Shown here in pieces: positions 10,114 through 18,589 of a stretch of DNA of 20,414 nucleotides (positions within the stretch are counted from its first letter, which is position 1; the number at the start of each line of letters is the position of its first letter). The notes under the pieces were generated by a model. It saw nothing but the letters and a program-made list of their open reading frames with translations. It made no database searches and was not told the DNA's origin. Where the stretch lies: contig JAMYHX010000631.1 in assembly GCA_025529335.1 (NCBI GenBank), positions 1 through 20,414 of the forward strand, in the 5' to 3' direction. Made by a program: the position numbers and the translations under genes. This stretch comes from Rhizopus sp. PT2906 (lineage: Eukaryota; Mucoromycota; Mucoromycetes; Mucorales; Rhizopodaceae).

Positions 10114-12042
10114 TTAATAGTGATATACAATGAGTATCCTGTCTCGATAATATTTCAAGACTAAACCTAACTGCCGTCGAGATATGCCTTCTCTATAAAC
10201 AATCTCATCAATATGATTATGTCCTTTCATATATGGTTTTAATCGTTCAAATAAATCAGCCACTTCCTTGGGTGCTCTTTCATGATTTACTGTTATTCTT
10301 TTTAGCCTTTCACCATTGTTTGGACTCGACGGTATCATGTCTTCTGTATTATTTTCATCTATCTGTGGCTGGGGTGCGCCGTTCTGAATCAAGACAAGGT
10401 ACATGTGTACCTGAACGACCAAATCTTTTCGAATAAGCCAGGTAATCGCTTCTAGATATTGATTCTTGAGTTCTTTAATCCGATATACTTGGTAGTATTG
10501 TTGTGTGTGTTGAAGCTTGGATAATAAAATTGGTAAGCTCAGGTTCGGTATATGCTGTCTAAAATCGGCTTCTAAAGCTGCCATACTATGATGTGTATGT
10601 TAATCAAATGCTACGAGCATATTGTTATTACTATACTCTTCTAGCTTTGCAGTGGGTGATACGACATAAATATTTCTTGTGCTAATGGTGTTGATCAACT
10701 TTGCCTTCCGCCAATAGATCAAATGAGCTGCAAGACGATATATTTGGGCTAACGAACAATCGAGAAGAAGATGCAACTCTTGTAGACTATAATAAAAGGC
10801 TTCTATCATGCTTGTTTCATTTCAATACCTACATACTTACCTTTGAGTGGGTGTCAGTATTTGTACTAGCTGCACTAAAGTTGGACTTGCGTCTAACGGC
10901 ATATTCTTGAGAACTTCCTCAGGATCTTCCAGGAGTAACAGAGTATGATAAGGACAGAGAATCGGGTAATTATCATATTCATAACCTGTGACAGAGTAAA
11001 CGTCCATCAGAGAAGAGGCTGTAGGAGAAACAAAACTATCCTCCAATGAATTTCTTGATGCCATCCTCTTTGTTCCAAGTATGGGTATTTGCAAGGATAA
11101 ATCAATAAAGTCGTTGATGATAACGTGTGCTGCTGCATTTGAAGAGATAGCTGTGTAGATCTGTCGGATGTCTCTCGCGAGTGATGATTTCTGTAGTATT
11201 TCACTCATCACTTGATTATAAGGTGTGCCCTTATTATAAGCCTCTTCTTTCAAAGCTAATACTTTTTCTATTTCTTCTTGCACATAACCACACCGTAACT
11301 GTTCATATCTTAATGCAGAAGAGTACTTCAAGATGACATGCTTGTAAAGCGTCTCTACTTGTGCGTTCAATTCAAGATCAGGTGGTGACAAGACAAAGAC
11401 AACATGGAATAGAGTCATATGAATTGATCCAGGTGATCCATCGGATAGAGAGCTTTCGTCATGACTGTCATCAATGTCTTTATTGCTCCTATCGTCTCCA
11501 TCAGTACTGTCGTGATCACTTTCAGTTTCGCTATAAGAGGATTCGTTGACAATACTTTGAGCATCATTCACTTCTTGTTGATCATGAGATGAAGAGGTCG
11601 TATTTGGAGTTAAAGGTGATTTAGGAGATACATGAGTTGATGGTATTTCTTCGTGTTCTCGTGATTCATTCTGTGGTGATGTCAAACTGACAGGGTGTCC
11701 TACAAAAGTAAGATCGTCAATACACAGTTGAAATTTGCGATCGCACAGAGGTAATTTGGGAGCTAAAGCGTCTGCTAGAAATGAAACGTCAATATTGAAT
11801 ATGGTGTCACGTCCTGCAAAAGGATCTGGATCAGCTTCAATTGATTGTCTTTTGTCATCATTGTTCGTAAGACAACTGACGGATGAGCCATAAAAATGAT
11901 CCTCAGACTCAAAGCGCTGTTGGTGAAATGAGGAAGGTCGTTTAGGGTTTGTTGGATAGCTGAATAAGTAGTGATGACCTCTAGTTGAATTGACAACTAA
12001 GAGTATAGCTAATAAAGAACTCATAAATAAACCCTTTTGCAT
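10114..12042 (-). CDS. NPR3: Nitrogen permease regulator 3-like protein (GATOR1/SEACIT subunit)
   Basis: Npr3 pairs with Npr2 and Iml1 in SEACIT/GATOR1, the GAP complex that turns off TORC1 at the vacuole when amino acids or nitrogen run low. Proposed exons (minus strand): 12042-10841, 10786-10632, 10577-10114, giving 606 aa. Landmarks: LLAILLVVNSTRGHHYLFSY at the N terminus (longin-type domain), LADALAPKLPLCDRKFQLCI and FVGHPVSL, an acidic/Ser-rich disordered insert at about residues 120-200, then MTLFHVVFVLSPP, DCSLAQIYRLAAHLIYWRKA and a C-terminal winged helix with VYREGISRRQLGLVLKYYRD. Intron 1 (10840-10787, 54 nt) joins ...LTPTQ to SLQELHLLLD. Intron 2 (10631-10578) is less sure: acceptor GGCAG gives EEYTLEADF. 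Met7 is a possible alternative start, closer to other family members. The gene diverges from the bHLH gene. Confidence 0.9.
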
Positions 12043-12288
12043 TATTTTTTTTTTCTTGTCTTAAAAGCGTGCTTTCACGTGATTTTAAATTTGAACCCAA
12101 TTGGAGTTCCCACTCTCCCTCTTTTATCCGTTTCTCTTTCTCTTTCTCTTTCTTTCTTTGTTTATTTCCTTCTGTCTTCTGATGTCAATAACACAACAAG
12201 AACAACCCAAGTATATAAATGCTTTACTGATACCTGGTAATATATAAAAGAAAAGAGAGAGACAGAGAGGGAGAAAGAAAGAAAAGAT
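12043..12288. promoter_or_regulatory. Divergent promoter between NPR3 and the bHLH gene, with CT and GA tracts
   Basis: A 246-bp spacer. A TTTCTC/TTTC pyrimidine tract covers about 12116-12170, and a purine tract (GAGAGAGACAGAGAGGGAGA and on) covers 12247-12288 just before the bHLH ATG. Each tract is on the purine-rich sense strand for the gene it precedes. Such tracts are common in fungal promoters and 5' UTRs. I see no specific factor site. Confidence 0.45.
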
Positions 12289-12876
12289 ATGTTAATGATT
12301 CAATATATAGAGGATACAGAAGAGGATAATAAATACATACAGCCATCATCATCATCATCATTATCTATAGTACAACCCAATAATAGTAGTAATAATAATA
12401 AGAAACGGAGTATAGATAATACAGAGATCAAACTAGAAGAGTCATCACCCACTCCTAAAAAGGAACGTAAACCACGTAAAGCACCTCATGAACTATTAAC
12501 AGATGCAGAAAAGAAGGCAAACCATATTGCATCCGAGAAGAAGCGTAGACAGAATATTAAATTAGGATTTGATCAATTAATCGATATAGTGCCTTCACTG
12601 ACCCAAGGCAATAGATCAGAAGCATTCATCTTACAAAAATGTAAATCTATATATTAGTAATCTACCTTATCTAACTCGATATATTTATAGCTGTGGATCA
12701 TATTAGACATTTAATTAGTGTAAAGAATGACTTGAAGAGTCAGATAAAAGACCTTCAAAACTTACTAGGAGAATCGTAAGTGTTTTTATTTATATAAAAT
12801 ACATCTACTAACAATAATAAATAGAGCGTTTGATGATGATGTAGGTTCCCCTCCTAATTTGAATTATATGAATTAA
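12289..12876 (+). CDS. Small basic helix-loop-helix transcription factor (Ino4/Mlx-like)
   Basis: Proposed exons: 12289-12640, 12691-12775, 12825-12876, giving 162 aa. An acidic, Ser/Asn-rich N-terminal stretch (Ser run from TCA repeats) and a basic patch (KKERKPRKAP) lead into the basic region KANHIASEKKRRQNIKLGF. His79, Glu83 and Arg87 are the residues that contact the E-box, and the Arg favours CACGTG-type sites. Helix 1 (FDQLIDIVPSL), loop TQGNRSEA, helix 2 (FILQKSVDHIRHLISVKNDL) and a short leucine-zipper-like extension (LKSQIKDLQNLL) follow. The bHLH order and the NRSE loop resemble yeast Ino4 and animal Mlx, which work as heterodimers; Ino4 controls phospholipid genes. Target genes cannot be told from here. 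A short GSPPNLNYMN tail ends the protein. AATAAA is at 12975-12980. Confidence 0.88.
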
Positions 12877-13115
12877 TTAACTCATATACATATGTTTATA
12901 GTCTTCTGAAGATGATTTGACTTATTCATCTTTTTAGCTTTCTCTCTCTCTTTTTCTTTTATACATATAAATGAAATAAAGTCCCCCGCCCCTTCTGTAA
13001 TAACAGACCTGTTATTTTTCATATCCGCATTATGAACTAAACATATAATTCCCAGGGTGCATATGTGCGTGTATATCTGTGTGGCGGTTATTTATTATCA
13101 ATTAAAAAAATCAAT
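12877..13115. other. Convergent spacer between the bHLH gene and ACP
   Basis: 239 bp of AT-rich DNA with 3' signals on both sides: AATAAA at 12975-12980 (+) for the bHLH gene and AATAAA at 13096-13091 (-) for ACP. Nothing else is recognised. Confidence 0.4.
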
Positions 13116-13525
13116 TTAGTGAGCATCTTCACGCTTGGAAATGTATTCAACAGCTTGTTGAACACTTTGAATGGCATCAGCATCGGCGTCTGGGATTTCA
13201 ACTGAGAATTCTTCTTCAATTGCCATCACTACTTCAACGGTGTCTAAGCTGTCTAAGCCGAGATCCTTGATAAAGTTGGATTGAGCTGTCACCTATTATA
13301 TGAGAAGTTAGTATCGAGATATATAAAAATACATGTATAACCATTTACCTTGTTGGCATCAACCTTCTCGAAGCCTCTGAGAATTTCGAGAATACGAGAT
13401 TCAATGGTGTCCTTGGAAAGAGAAGCATAGAGACGAGAAAAGACAGCAGGTGCAGCCATACGTGTCATCAAAGGACGTTGTGCGGATCTAGCAGCAGCGG
13501 ATAAAAGGACACGGGGATAGAACAT
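13116..13525 (-). CDS. ACP1: Mitochondrial acyl carrier protein (complex I NDUFAB1/ACP1)
   Basis: The protein carries growing acyl chains in mitochondrial type II fatty acid synthesis (octanoate for lipoic acid), and is a complex I subunit and Fe-S assembly partner in many fungi. Two exons (minus strand: 13525-13349 and 13292-13116) of 177 nt each give 117 aa, the usual size. The first ~35 residues are Arg/Ser/Ala-rich without acidic residues, a typical mitochondrial presequence. The core follows: ESRILEILRGFEKVDANKV, then FIKDLGLDSLDTVEVVMAIE, where the Ser of DSL (about Ser74) takes the phosphopantetheine arm, then EEFSVEIPDADADAIQSVQQ and AVEYISKREDAH. The 56-nt intron (13348-13293) separates KV-dipeptide codons near helix 1. 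AATAAA for this strand is at 13096-13091. Confidence 0.95.
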
Positions 13526-14268
13526 TCTTGTAATTGTCTATTGTAGGTAAAAGGACGAGAAAAAAAAAAGTCTTTTCGAAAAATTAAAATCCCTTGCTTT
13601 GCACGTCCCCATCTTGCCCGCTTATATCGGAGATCCAATATAAGGAAATGACGCAAACTAAAGTGACTGCTTTACTTTGTTAATAGAACAGAATGGGCTT
13701 CCCATAAATTGTCCGTGAAGGAATTATAAACCATTGAATGAACAACTTTAATAAAGCCACGAAAGGTATTTTCATTCAACAGAATGTCGCACGTAACCCT
13801 TTTAAAGAGAAAGTCGATTCATTCAAGAAGCGATTGATCAATAGCATTATGAGCAAGGACTAAGGTTGTTAAGAGCTTGTAAGAAAACATGGAATTATCA
13901 GGTCAACAGCATATTGTATATATGATGAGTGCATTGACAATAGCTGAGGTTAAAAACATCACTTATTGAGGCACTCAATGTATCCACAGTCATTATTGAA
14001 AACAAAAAGAAAGATATTTTTTCACTGATAGTTCAACCATGGACTAAAGCTACTTTTCAGTATGCACTATTGATATAAGGTTTTTATAATATTCCATTGT
14101 CAATAAATTGTGATCCACAAGGACAGTCTCTGAACACATTGTAATAGCCTTACGAAGCTTGATCTAATTTACCTTCCTCTTATGCAAAAAAAGAAATCTG
14201 ATTGGCCCAATTTAAAATAGCCTCTTGGCAACCAAAAGTTTAGCATCTTGCTCTTCTGCCGTGTCAAC
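13526..14268. other. 743-bp region between ACP and UBC6: promoters plus unexplained DNA
   Basis: Holds the ACP promoter (right of 13525) and the UBC6 promoter (left of 14269). Between them are short open stretches that I do not recognise: a 41-codon ATG frame on the plus strand at 13738-13863 (MNNFNKATKGIFIQQNVARN at its start), an overlapping minus-strand open stretch of about 43 codons (around 13810-13680), and a plus-strand one at about 13949-14078. Stops break all of them. They could be remains of a mobile element, but no family motif is visible, so no gene is called. Confidence 0.35.
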
Positions 14269-15305
14269 ATGAATGGGGGATATAGTGCAAAGAACTTGGG
14301 TATAGACTAGAGTACATACACATATGACAACTGTTGTTGTTACTCATCTATATAAAAGGTGTCAAAAGGATTATGCAAGAAGCAAAAGAAATTGCCGCAG
14401 AAAATGCATATGAATATAGTGCTCATCCATTAGAAGTAAGAGTCAATGTGATTTCCGTCATCAAGCACTCACACGTAGCATACTTTTATTAAAGGATAAT
14501 TTATTCGAGTGGCATTTCACCATTAGAGGTCCTGATGGCACAGATTTTGAGGGTGGAAGGTATTGAATATTAAGCATGAGGTATAGAGAAAGAGATTGGT
14601 TAACTGGTATCTAGATATCATGGTCGTATCCTGTTACCTTCTGAATATCCATTTAAACCACCTGAAATCATGTTTTTGACTGTAAGCAGATATAATCACT
14701 TATTATATTCTGATGATTTATTGCTATTATTAGCCAAATGGAAGGTTTGAACTTTATAAAAAGATTTGTTTGAGCATAACAGGTTTCCATCCTGAATTCT
14801 GGCAGCCAGCATGGGGAAGTAAGTTAGTTGATGATATGAATTAATTAGTTTATAAATCGTACATAGTTCGAACCATATTACTTGCTGTCATTGCATTCTT
14901 TCCAACTGAAGCTAAAGGGGCTATTGGAGGTTTGGATTATACACAAGCAGAACGTAGACAGTTAGCGAGACGGTAAATATGCAATGTCTTTAAAAGAAAA
15001 GAAAAGGTATGACCTGTATATATCTTAGATCAAGAGAATGGATCTGCCCAGACTGTCAGGCACATATGAACAATGTTTTGACTGACACCAAAAGAGAATT
15101 AAAGGCTGAAAGAGAAGATATACCCAATATAGCAATAAACTATAAAGCAGAGGATGAGTCAAGCAGCTTGACAACTAGCAGTTCATCAAACTCTCGGCAA
15201 CCTTTATCAAATACACCCAGCCAAGATGGCTCTGGATGGACCGGTGCATTGATAGGCATTCTATTACCATTTCTAGTCATATTTATATACAGGTTATTTC
15301 TATAG
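14269..15305 (+). CDS. UBC6: ER tail-anchored ubiquitin-conjugating enzyme E2, Ubc6/UBE2J type
   Basis: Ubc6-type E2 enzymes sit on the ER membrane facing the cytosol and serve ER-associated degradation with Doa10-class ligases. Proposed exons: 14269-14299, 14359-14435, 14495-14559, 14615-14681, 14734-14818, 14867-14972, 15029-15305, giving 235 aa, near yeast Ubc6 (250). All six introns are GT-AG, 48-59 nt, and phases agree. Landmarks: GVKRIMQEAKEI (helix 1), NLFEWHFTIRGPDGTDFEGG, YHGRILLPSEYPFKPPEIMF, then PNGRFELYKKICLSITGFHP with the catalytic Cys at about residue 92, HPEFWQPAWGIRT, and AKGAIGGLDYTQAERRQLAR. A Ser-rich linker leads to one hydrophobic C-terminal span (ALIGILLPFLVIFIYRLFL), the tail anchor. 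The first exon is only 31 nt (MNGGYSAKNLG), matching the short N terminus of UBE2J proteins. Confidence 0.95.
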
Positions 15306-15951
15306 GCATAGGGAAAGCTCAAAAATAAATAATCGCCTCGTCATTTATCGAAATAACCAAAGATCTGTTTCCATATTAATACTTTTATTAAAAAATGAGA
15401 CACTACATCTCACTCATCCTTCACAGTCTTGCTTCGTAACTTCATAACTGACACCCTTTATCCTCTCACATAGATCCTCCTAGTCATCAAGAGGGTGTTT
15501 CTTCACAAAGCTTTTGATTTTGGAAAAACATTCCTCAACAGGGGGTCAAAAAAGAAGAGTAAACTTATGCTTATTTCTTTTCAGTCCACTCACGCAACTC
15601 TACATTGTGTTGAATTCTTGCATTGTCCAAAGCAAGATAATAGGCATCACTTGTATGCTTATCCAAATTCATTACAAGCTGCTGAACAAATTCTTTGAAA
15701 ATGACACCTACAGAATGATATTAGAGAACAATGTGTCTGTGTAAGTTCAAAAAGAAGCTCGTTTACCTGTAGTTCCGCCTGCTACTACTTTGGTGCATAC
15801 ACACACTCAAGACACATTGTCAAAAAGAATTGCAGTTACACCACTTTATCTGAGATGTAATTATTCATTTATAAAAAACGTGTAAATTGTATGATCACTT
15901 TCTCTCTTCTTTTTCCTCATTCTCTCTCTCTTTGTTTTACTATAAGGCAAG
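15306..15951. other. Spacer between UBC6 and the septin gene: dead transposase and septin promoter
   Basis: UBC6 has AATAAA at 15324-15329. A decayed transposase fills most of 15400-15800 (separate entry). The last part is the septin promoter and 5' UTR, with a CT-rich tract at about 15896-15935 immediately before the ATG at 15952. Confidence 0.45.
15400..15790 (-). pseudogene. Decayed DDE transposase (Tc1/mariner or pogo-like superfamily)
   Basis: Read on the minus strand, 15702-15580 gives FKEFVQQLVMNLDKHTSDAY, then LDNARIQHNVELREWTEKK (DNA at 15627-15604 carries the DNARIQHN piece), the catalytic second-Asp motif usually seen as DNARIHH. In another frame, 15545-15483 gives PVEECFSKIKSFVKKHPLDD, the third (Glu) catalytic motif. 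The intervening PPYSPDLN segment is missing and a stop is in its place. An in-frame stop follows, then ERIKGVSYEVTKQDCEG to about 15420 and another stop. Upstream (15720-15850) only faint traces remain. With two frames, at least three stops and a deletion this is a dead copy. I could not find terminal inverted repeats by eye. Confidence 0.75.
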
Positions 15952-17374
15952 ATGGCTATAGCTACTATAAATGGTGGAGTCGGTATTGCTCACCTTCCTA
16001 ATCAACGCCACAAGATTGTCTCTAAGCGTGGGGCTAACTTTACCTTGATGGTTTGTGGTACGAGTGATGATAATAAAAGATATTGCAAAAAAGATTGATG
16101 ATATTCATTAGGTGAATCTGGTGTTGGAAAGACGACCTTTGTGAATACTTTATTTACTACTGGAATCAAAAACCCAAAGAATATGAATAAAAGACATGCA
16201 AAGCAAACTGAAAAGACAGTAGAGATTGAAATTACTAAAGCAGGTTAAGAAAGGGAACTATATCGAAAAAGGATAAGGATGCTCATTTGGCTTATATTTA
16301 TATATAGAGCTTGAAGAAAAGAACTTTAAAGTTAATTTGACCATTATTGATACTCCAGGTTTTGGTGACTATGTTAATAACCATAATAGTTGGATGCCTA
16401 TCTATGAGTTCCTTGATGATCAACATGAGAGTTATATGGCTCAGGAACAACAGCCAGTCCGTAAGGGTGTCATTGATCTCCGAGTACATGCCTGTCTTTA
16501 CTTTATTCGTCCAAACGGTCACAGGTAATAATAATAAAAAGACGATTAACAAGAGGCTAATTATGTTGATAGTCTTAAGCCATTGGATATAGAAGTCATG
16601 AAGCATCTTGGTTCAAGAGTGAATTTGATTCCCGTGATTGCAAAGGCAGATACCCTTACTCCTAATGATTTAGCCAAGTTTAAAGCAAATGTAAGTAAGC
16701 AAAAGATACCTCCAAAGACACACGAACTTAATGTTACATGTAGATCTTGAATGCTATTGCTGCTAATAATATACAAATATACAACTGTCCCATCGATAGT
16801 GAAGATGAAGAAGTAACAGCAACCAACAAAAGTATTATGGCGTCCATGCCATTTGCTATCATTGGTTCTACTCAAGATGTCAAGACAACCGATGGACGTG
16901 TTGTCAAAGGCAGAGAATACTCTTGGGGAGTAGCTGAAGTCGAGAATGAGGAACATTGTGATTTCAAAAAGCTAAGAAAGCTGCTTATCCGATCACACAT
17001 GCATGATTTGATATCAACAACAGAAGAACATCATTACGAAAACTACCGTCAAACCCAGATGGCTACTCGTAAGTTTGGCGAGCCAAAACAAAAGAAATAC
17101 GAAAACCCCAAGTTTAAGGAAGATGAAGAACAACTTCGATTGAACTTTACAAAGCAAGTTAAAGAAGAAGAAAATAGATTCCGCCAATGGGAAGCACAGG
17201 TACACACACAAAAAAGATTTAAATATAAATCATACTTACACATATACGTAGCTTGTTGCTGAACGAGACCGCCTAAACAAGGATCTTGAAGAACAACACG
17301 CTCAGATTAAGCAATTGGAAGGTGAATTGGAGCATCTATATCAAATGCATGGACGCGGAACTATTCGAAGATAA
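15952..17374 (+). CDS. CDC12: Septin, Cdc12/AspC type
   Basis: Septins are GTP-binding proteins that form filaments at the fungal cell cortex and septa. Proposed exons: 15952-16057, 16112-16243, 16308-16524, 16573-16690, 16744-17199, 17252-17374, giving 383 aa. Landmarks: LPNQRHKIVSKRGANFTLMV, P-loop GESGVGKTT (residues 36-44), G3 DTPGFGD (94-100), VNNHNSWMPIYEFLDDQHES, RVHACLYFIRPNGH, IPVIAKADTLTPNDL with G4 AKAD (175-178), and the septin unique element around EYSWGVAEVENEEHCDF and HDLISTTEEHHYENYR. A C-terminal coiled coil (exon 6, RDRLNKDLEEQHAQIKQLEG) ends the protein. The N-terminal LPNQR and DDQH..Y...EQQP segments favour the Cdc12/AspC class over Cdc3, Cdc10 or Cdc11; this assignment is from memory. 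The next gene's ATG is only 51 bp beyond the stop codon. Confidence 0.93.
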
Positions 17375-17396
17375 TAATAATAATGAAAATAATGAA

Positions 17397-17402
17397 AATA
17401 AA
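17397..17402 (+). terminator. Septin poly(A) signal, 23 bp before the next start codon
   Basis: AATAAA lies in an AAT/AAAAT-rich 3' end (17371-17402). With the MRM1-like ATG at 17426, cleavage of the septin transcript would fall at or inside the downstream coding region. Confidence 0.45.
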
Positions 17403-17425
17403 ATTGTGCTTTTAATATATTTAAA

Positions 17426-18535
17426 ATGATGAGATTTAGATCATCCATCACACGTCATTTTTCTGCATCCACTTCTTCAAGATTAGCTACCAAAAACATC
17501 AAGTCAGCATCAAGAGTGGAACTTGAGTATGTCTATGGCATTTCAAGTGTCTCTGCTGCTTTACATTCAAAAAAGAGAGCCATTCTTGACACAATCCATG
17601 TTCAGAGATCAAACGAAAGAAAAACTACCAAAAAGAAAGACGAGTCAATGATTGAGAGCATCCTGACAACCGCAAAGGATTTAAACATACGCATTCAATA
17701 CACAGACAAGGGAAAATTAAACAACTTTACTCAAGATAAACCACACCAAGTTTGTTTCCTCCCTTTTCTCGTTTTCTTCAGCTTATTCATCCACTCTTAG
17801 GGTATCGTTCTTCAAGCTTCACCAAGAGAGACGATAGAGATTGAACCATTGCCAAGAATAGAAGAAAATAAGGCATATACAGTATCCAGAAAAAATAAAC
17901 AAGGACAAGGAGCACCCATACACCTTTTGCCATCCAACACGCATCGATCTCCCTTTTGGCTAGCACTTGATGAAATACAAGATCCTCATGTAAGTCATAC
18001 ATGTACAATAACATACCTGAACTTTTATACATATGTATGTATACATAGAATCTTGGTTCTATATTAAGAACAGCTCACTTCTTTGGTGTTGATGGTGTAT
18101 TGGTATGCAGTAAAAACAGCGCACCACTTAGCCCAGCTGTTTCCAAAGTAAGTTCTGGCGCAATGGAAGTCATGGATGTCTTTTCAACTAGGAACCTTGT
18201 GAACTTTCTAAAGGTAGCTCTAATAATGAAGTTTGATGTCAACCACTGATTTTTTTTTTCATTTTAAGGAATCAAGTCAAAACGGTTGGGATATTGTTGG
18301 AGCAGCAGTGGAAACTGACAACACTCAGTCAGTCAACAGTTTACCTTCAGTCAATAACAAATCGACCATTCTTGTCTTGGGGAATGAAGGTAGTGGTCTT
18401 CGCACAAATGTGAAAAATGTATGCCATCGCTTTGTGGCGATCCCACACTTTTTAGAAAACAAGTTTAGTGGGTCTGTAGATAGTTTAAATGTTGGAGTGG
18501 CTGCTGGCATCTTGATCTACTCTTTTACAAAATAA
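17426..18535 (+). CDS. MRM1: Mitochondrial rRNA 2'-O-ribose methyltransferase (SpoU/TrmH family, MRM1-like)
   Basis: Mrm1 methylates a guanosine ribose in the peptidyl-transferase region of the mitochondrial large rRNA using S-adenosylmethionine. Proposed exons: 17426-17749, 17801-17989, 18049-18213, 18269-18535, giving 314 aa; introns 51, 59 and 55 nt. The first ~30 residues are rich in Arg, Ser and Thr without acidic residues, fitting a mitochondrial presequence. An RNA-binding domain (YVYGISSVSAALHSKKRAIL) leads to HQGIVLQASP. The SPOUT knot has all three motifs: LALDEIQDPHNLGSILRTAH (about 162-181), ILVLGNEGSGLR (about 260-271) and SGSVDSLNVGVAAGILIY (about 293-310). The Asn-Leu-Gly-Ser and SLN motifs are the expected SAM/RNA residues. 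Either Met1 or Met2 may be the start. Convergent with the FHIP-like gene, stop to stop 54 bp. Confidence 0.93.
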
Positions 18536-18589
18536 AGTATTGCTTTTTTTATTATTATGAGACAATAAATATGTATATAAAAATGTAGT
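18536..18589. terminator. 54-bp convergent spacer with poly(A) signals on both strands
   Basis: AATAAA at 18531-18536 overlaps the MRM1-like stop codon and another lies at 18564-18569 (+). On the minus strand AATAAA lies at 18553-18548, serving the FHIP-like gene. The signals interleave, so the two transcripts must overlap at their 3' ends. Confidence 0.5.

Noticed and set aside
10811..10840. A 30-nt intron in NPR3 joining at the AACAAG acceptor
   Set aside because: It keeps frame but is shorter than any other intron here and adds a non-family MIEAFYY insert; the 54-nt intron ending TATTATAG gives the expected SLQELHLLLD join.
12345..12361. TCA trinucleotide repeat as a mobile or regulatory repeat
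   Set aside because: It is a short coding microsatellite giving a Ser run in the disordered start of the bHLH protein.
13620..13644. 7-bp inverted repeat (CTTATAT...ATATAAG) upstream of ACP
   Set aside because: Arms this short with a 10-bp spacer are expected by chance in AT-rich DNA.
16298..17243. Minus-strand open frames across the septin gene
   Set aside because: They are antisense to well-supported septin exons and show no motif of their own.
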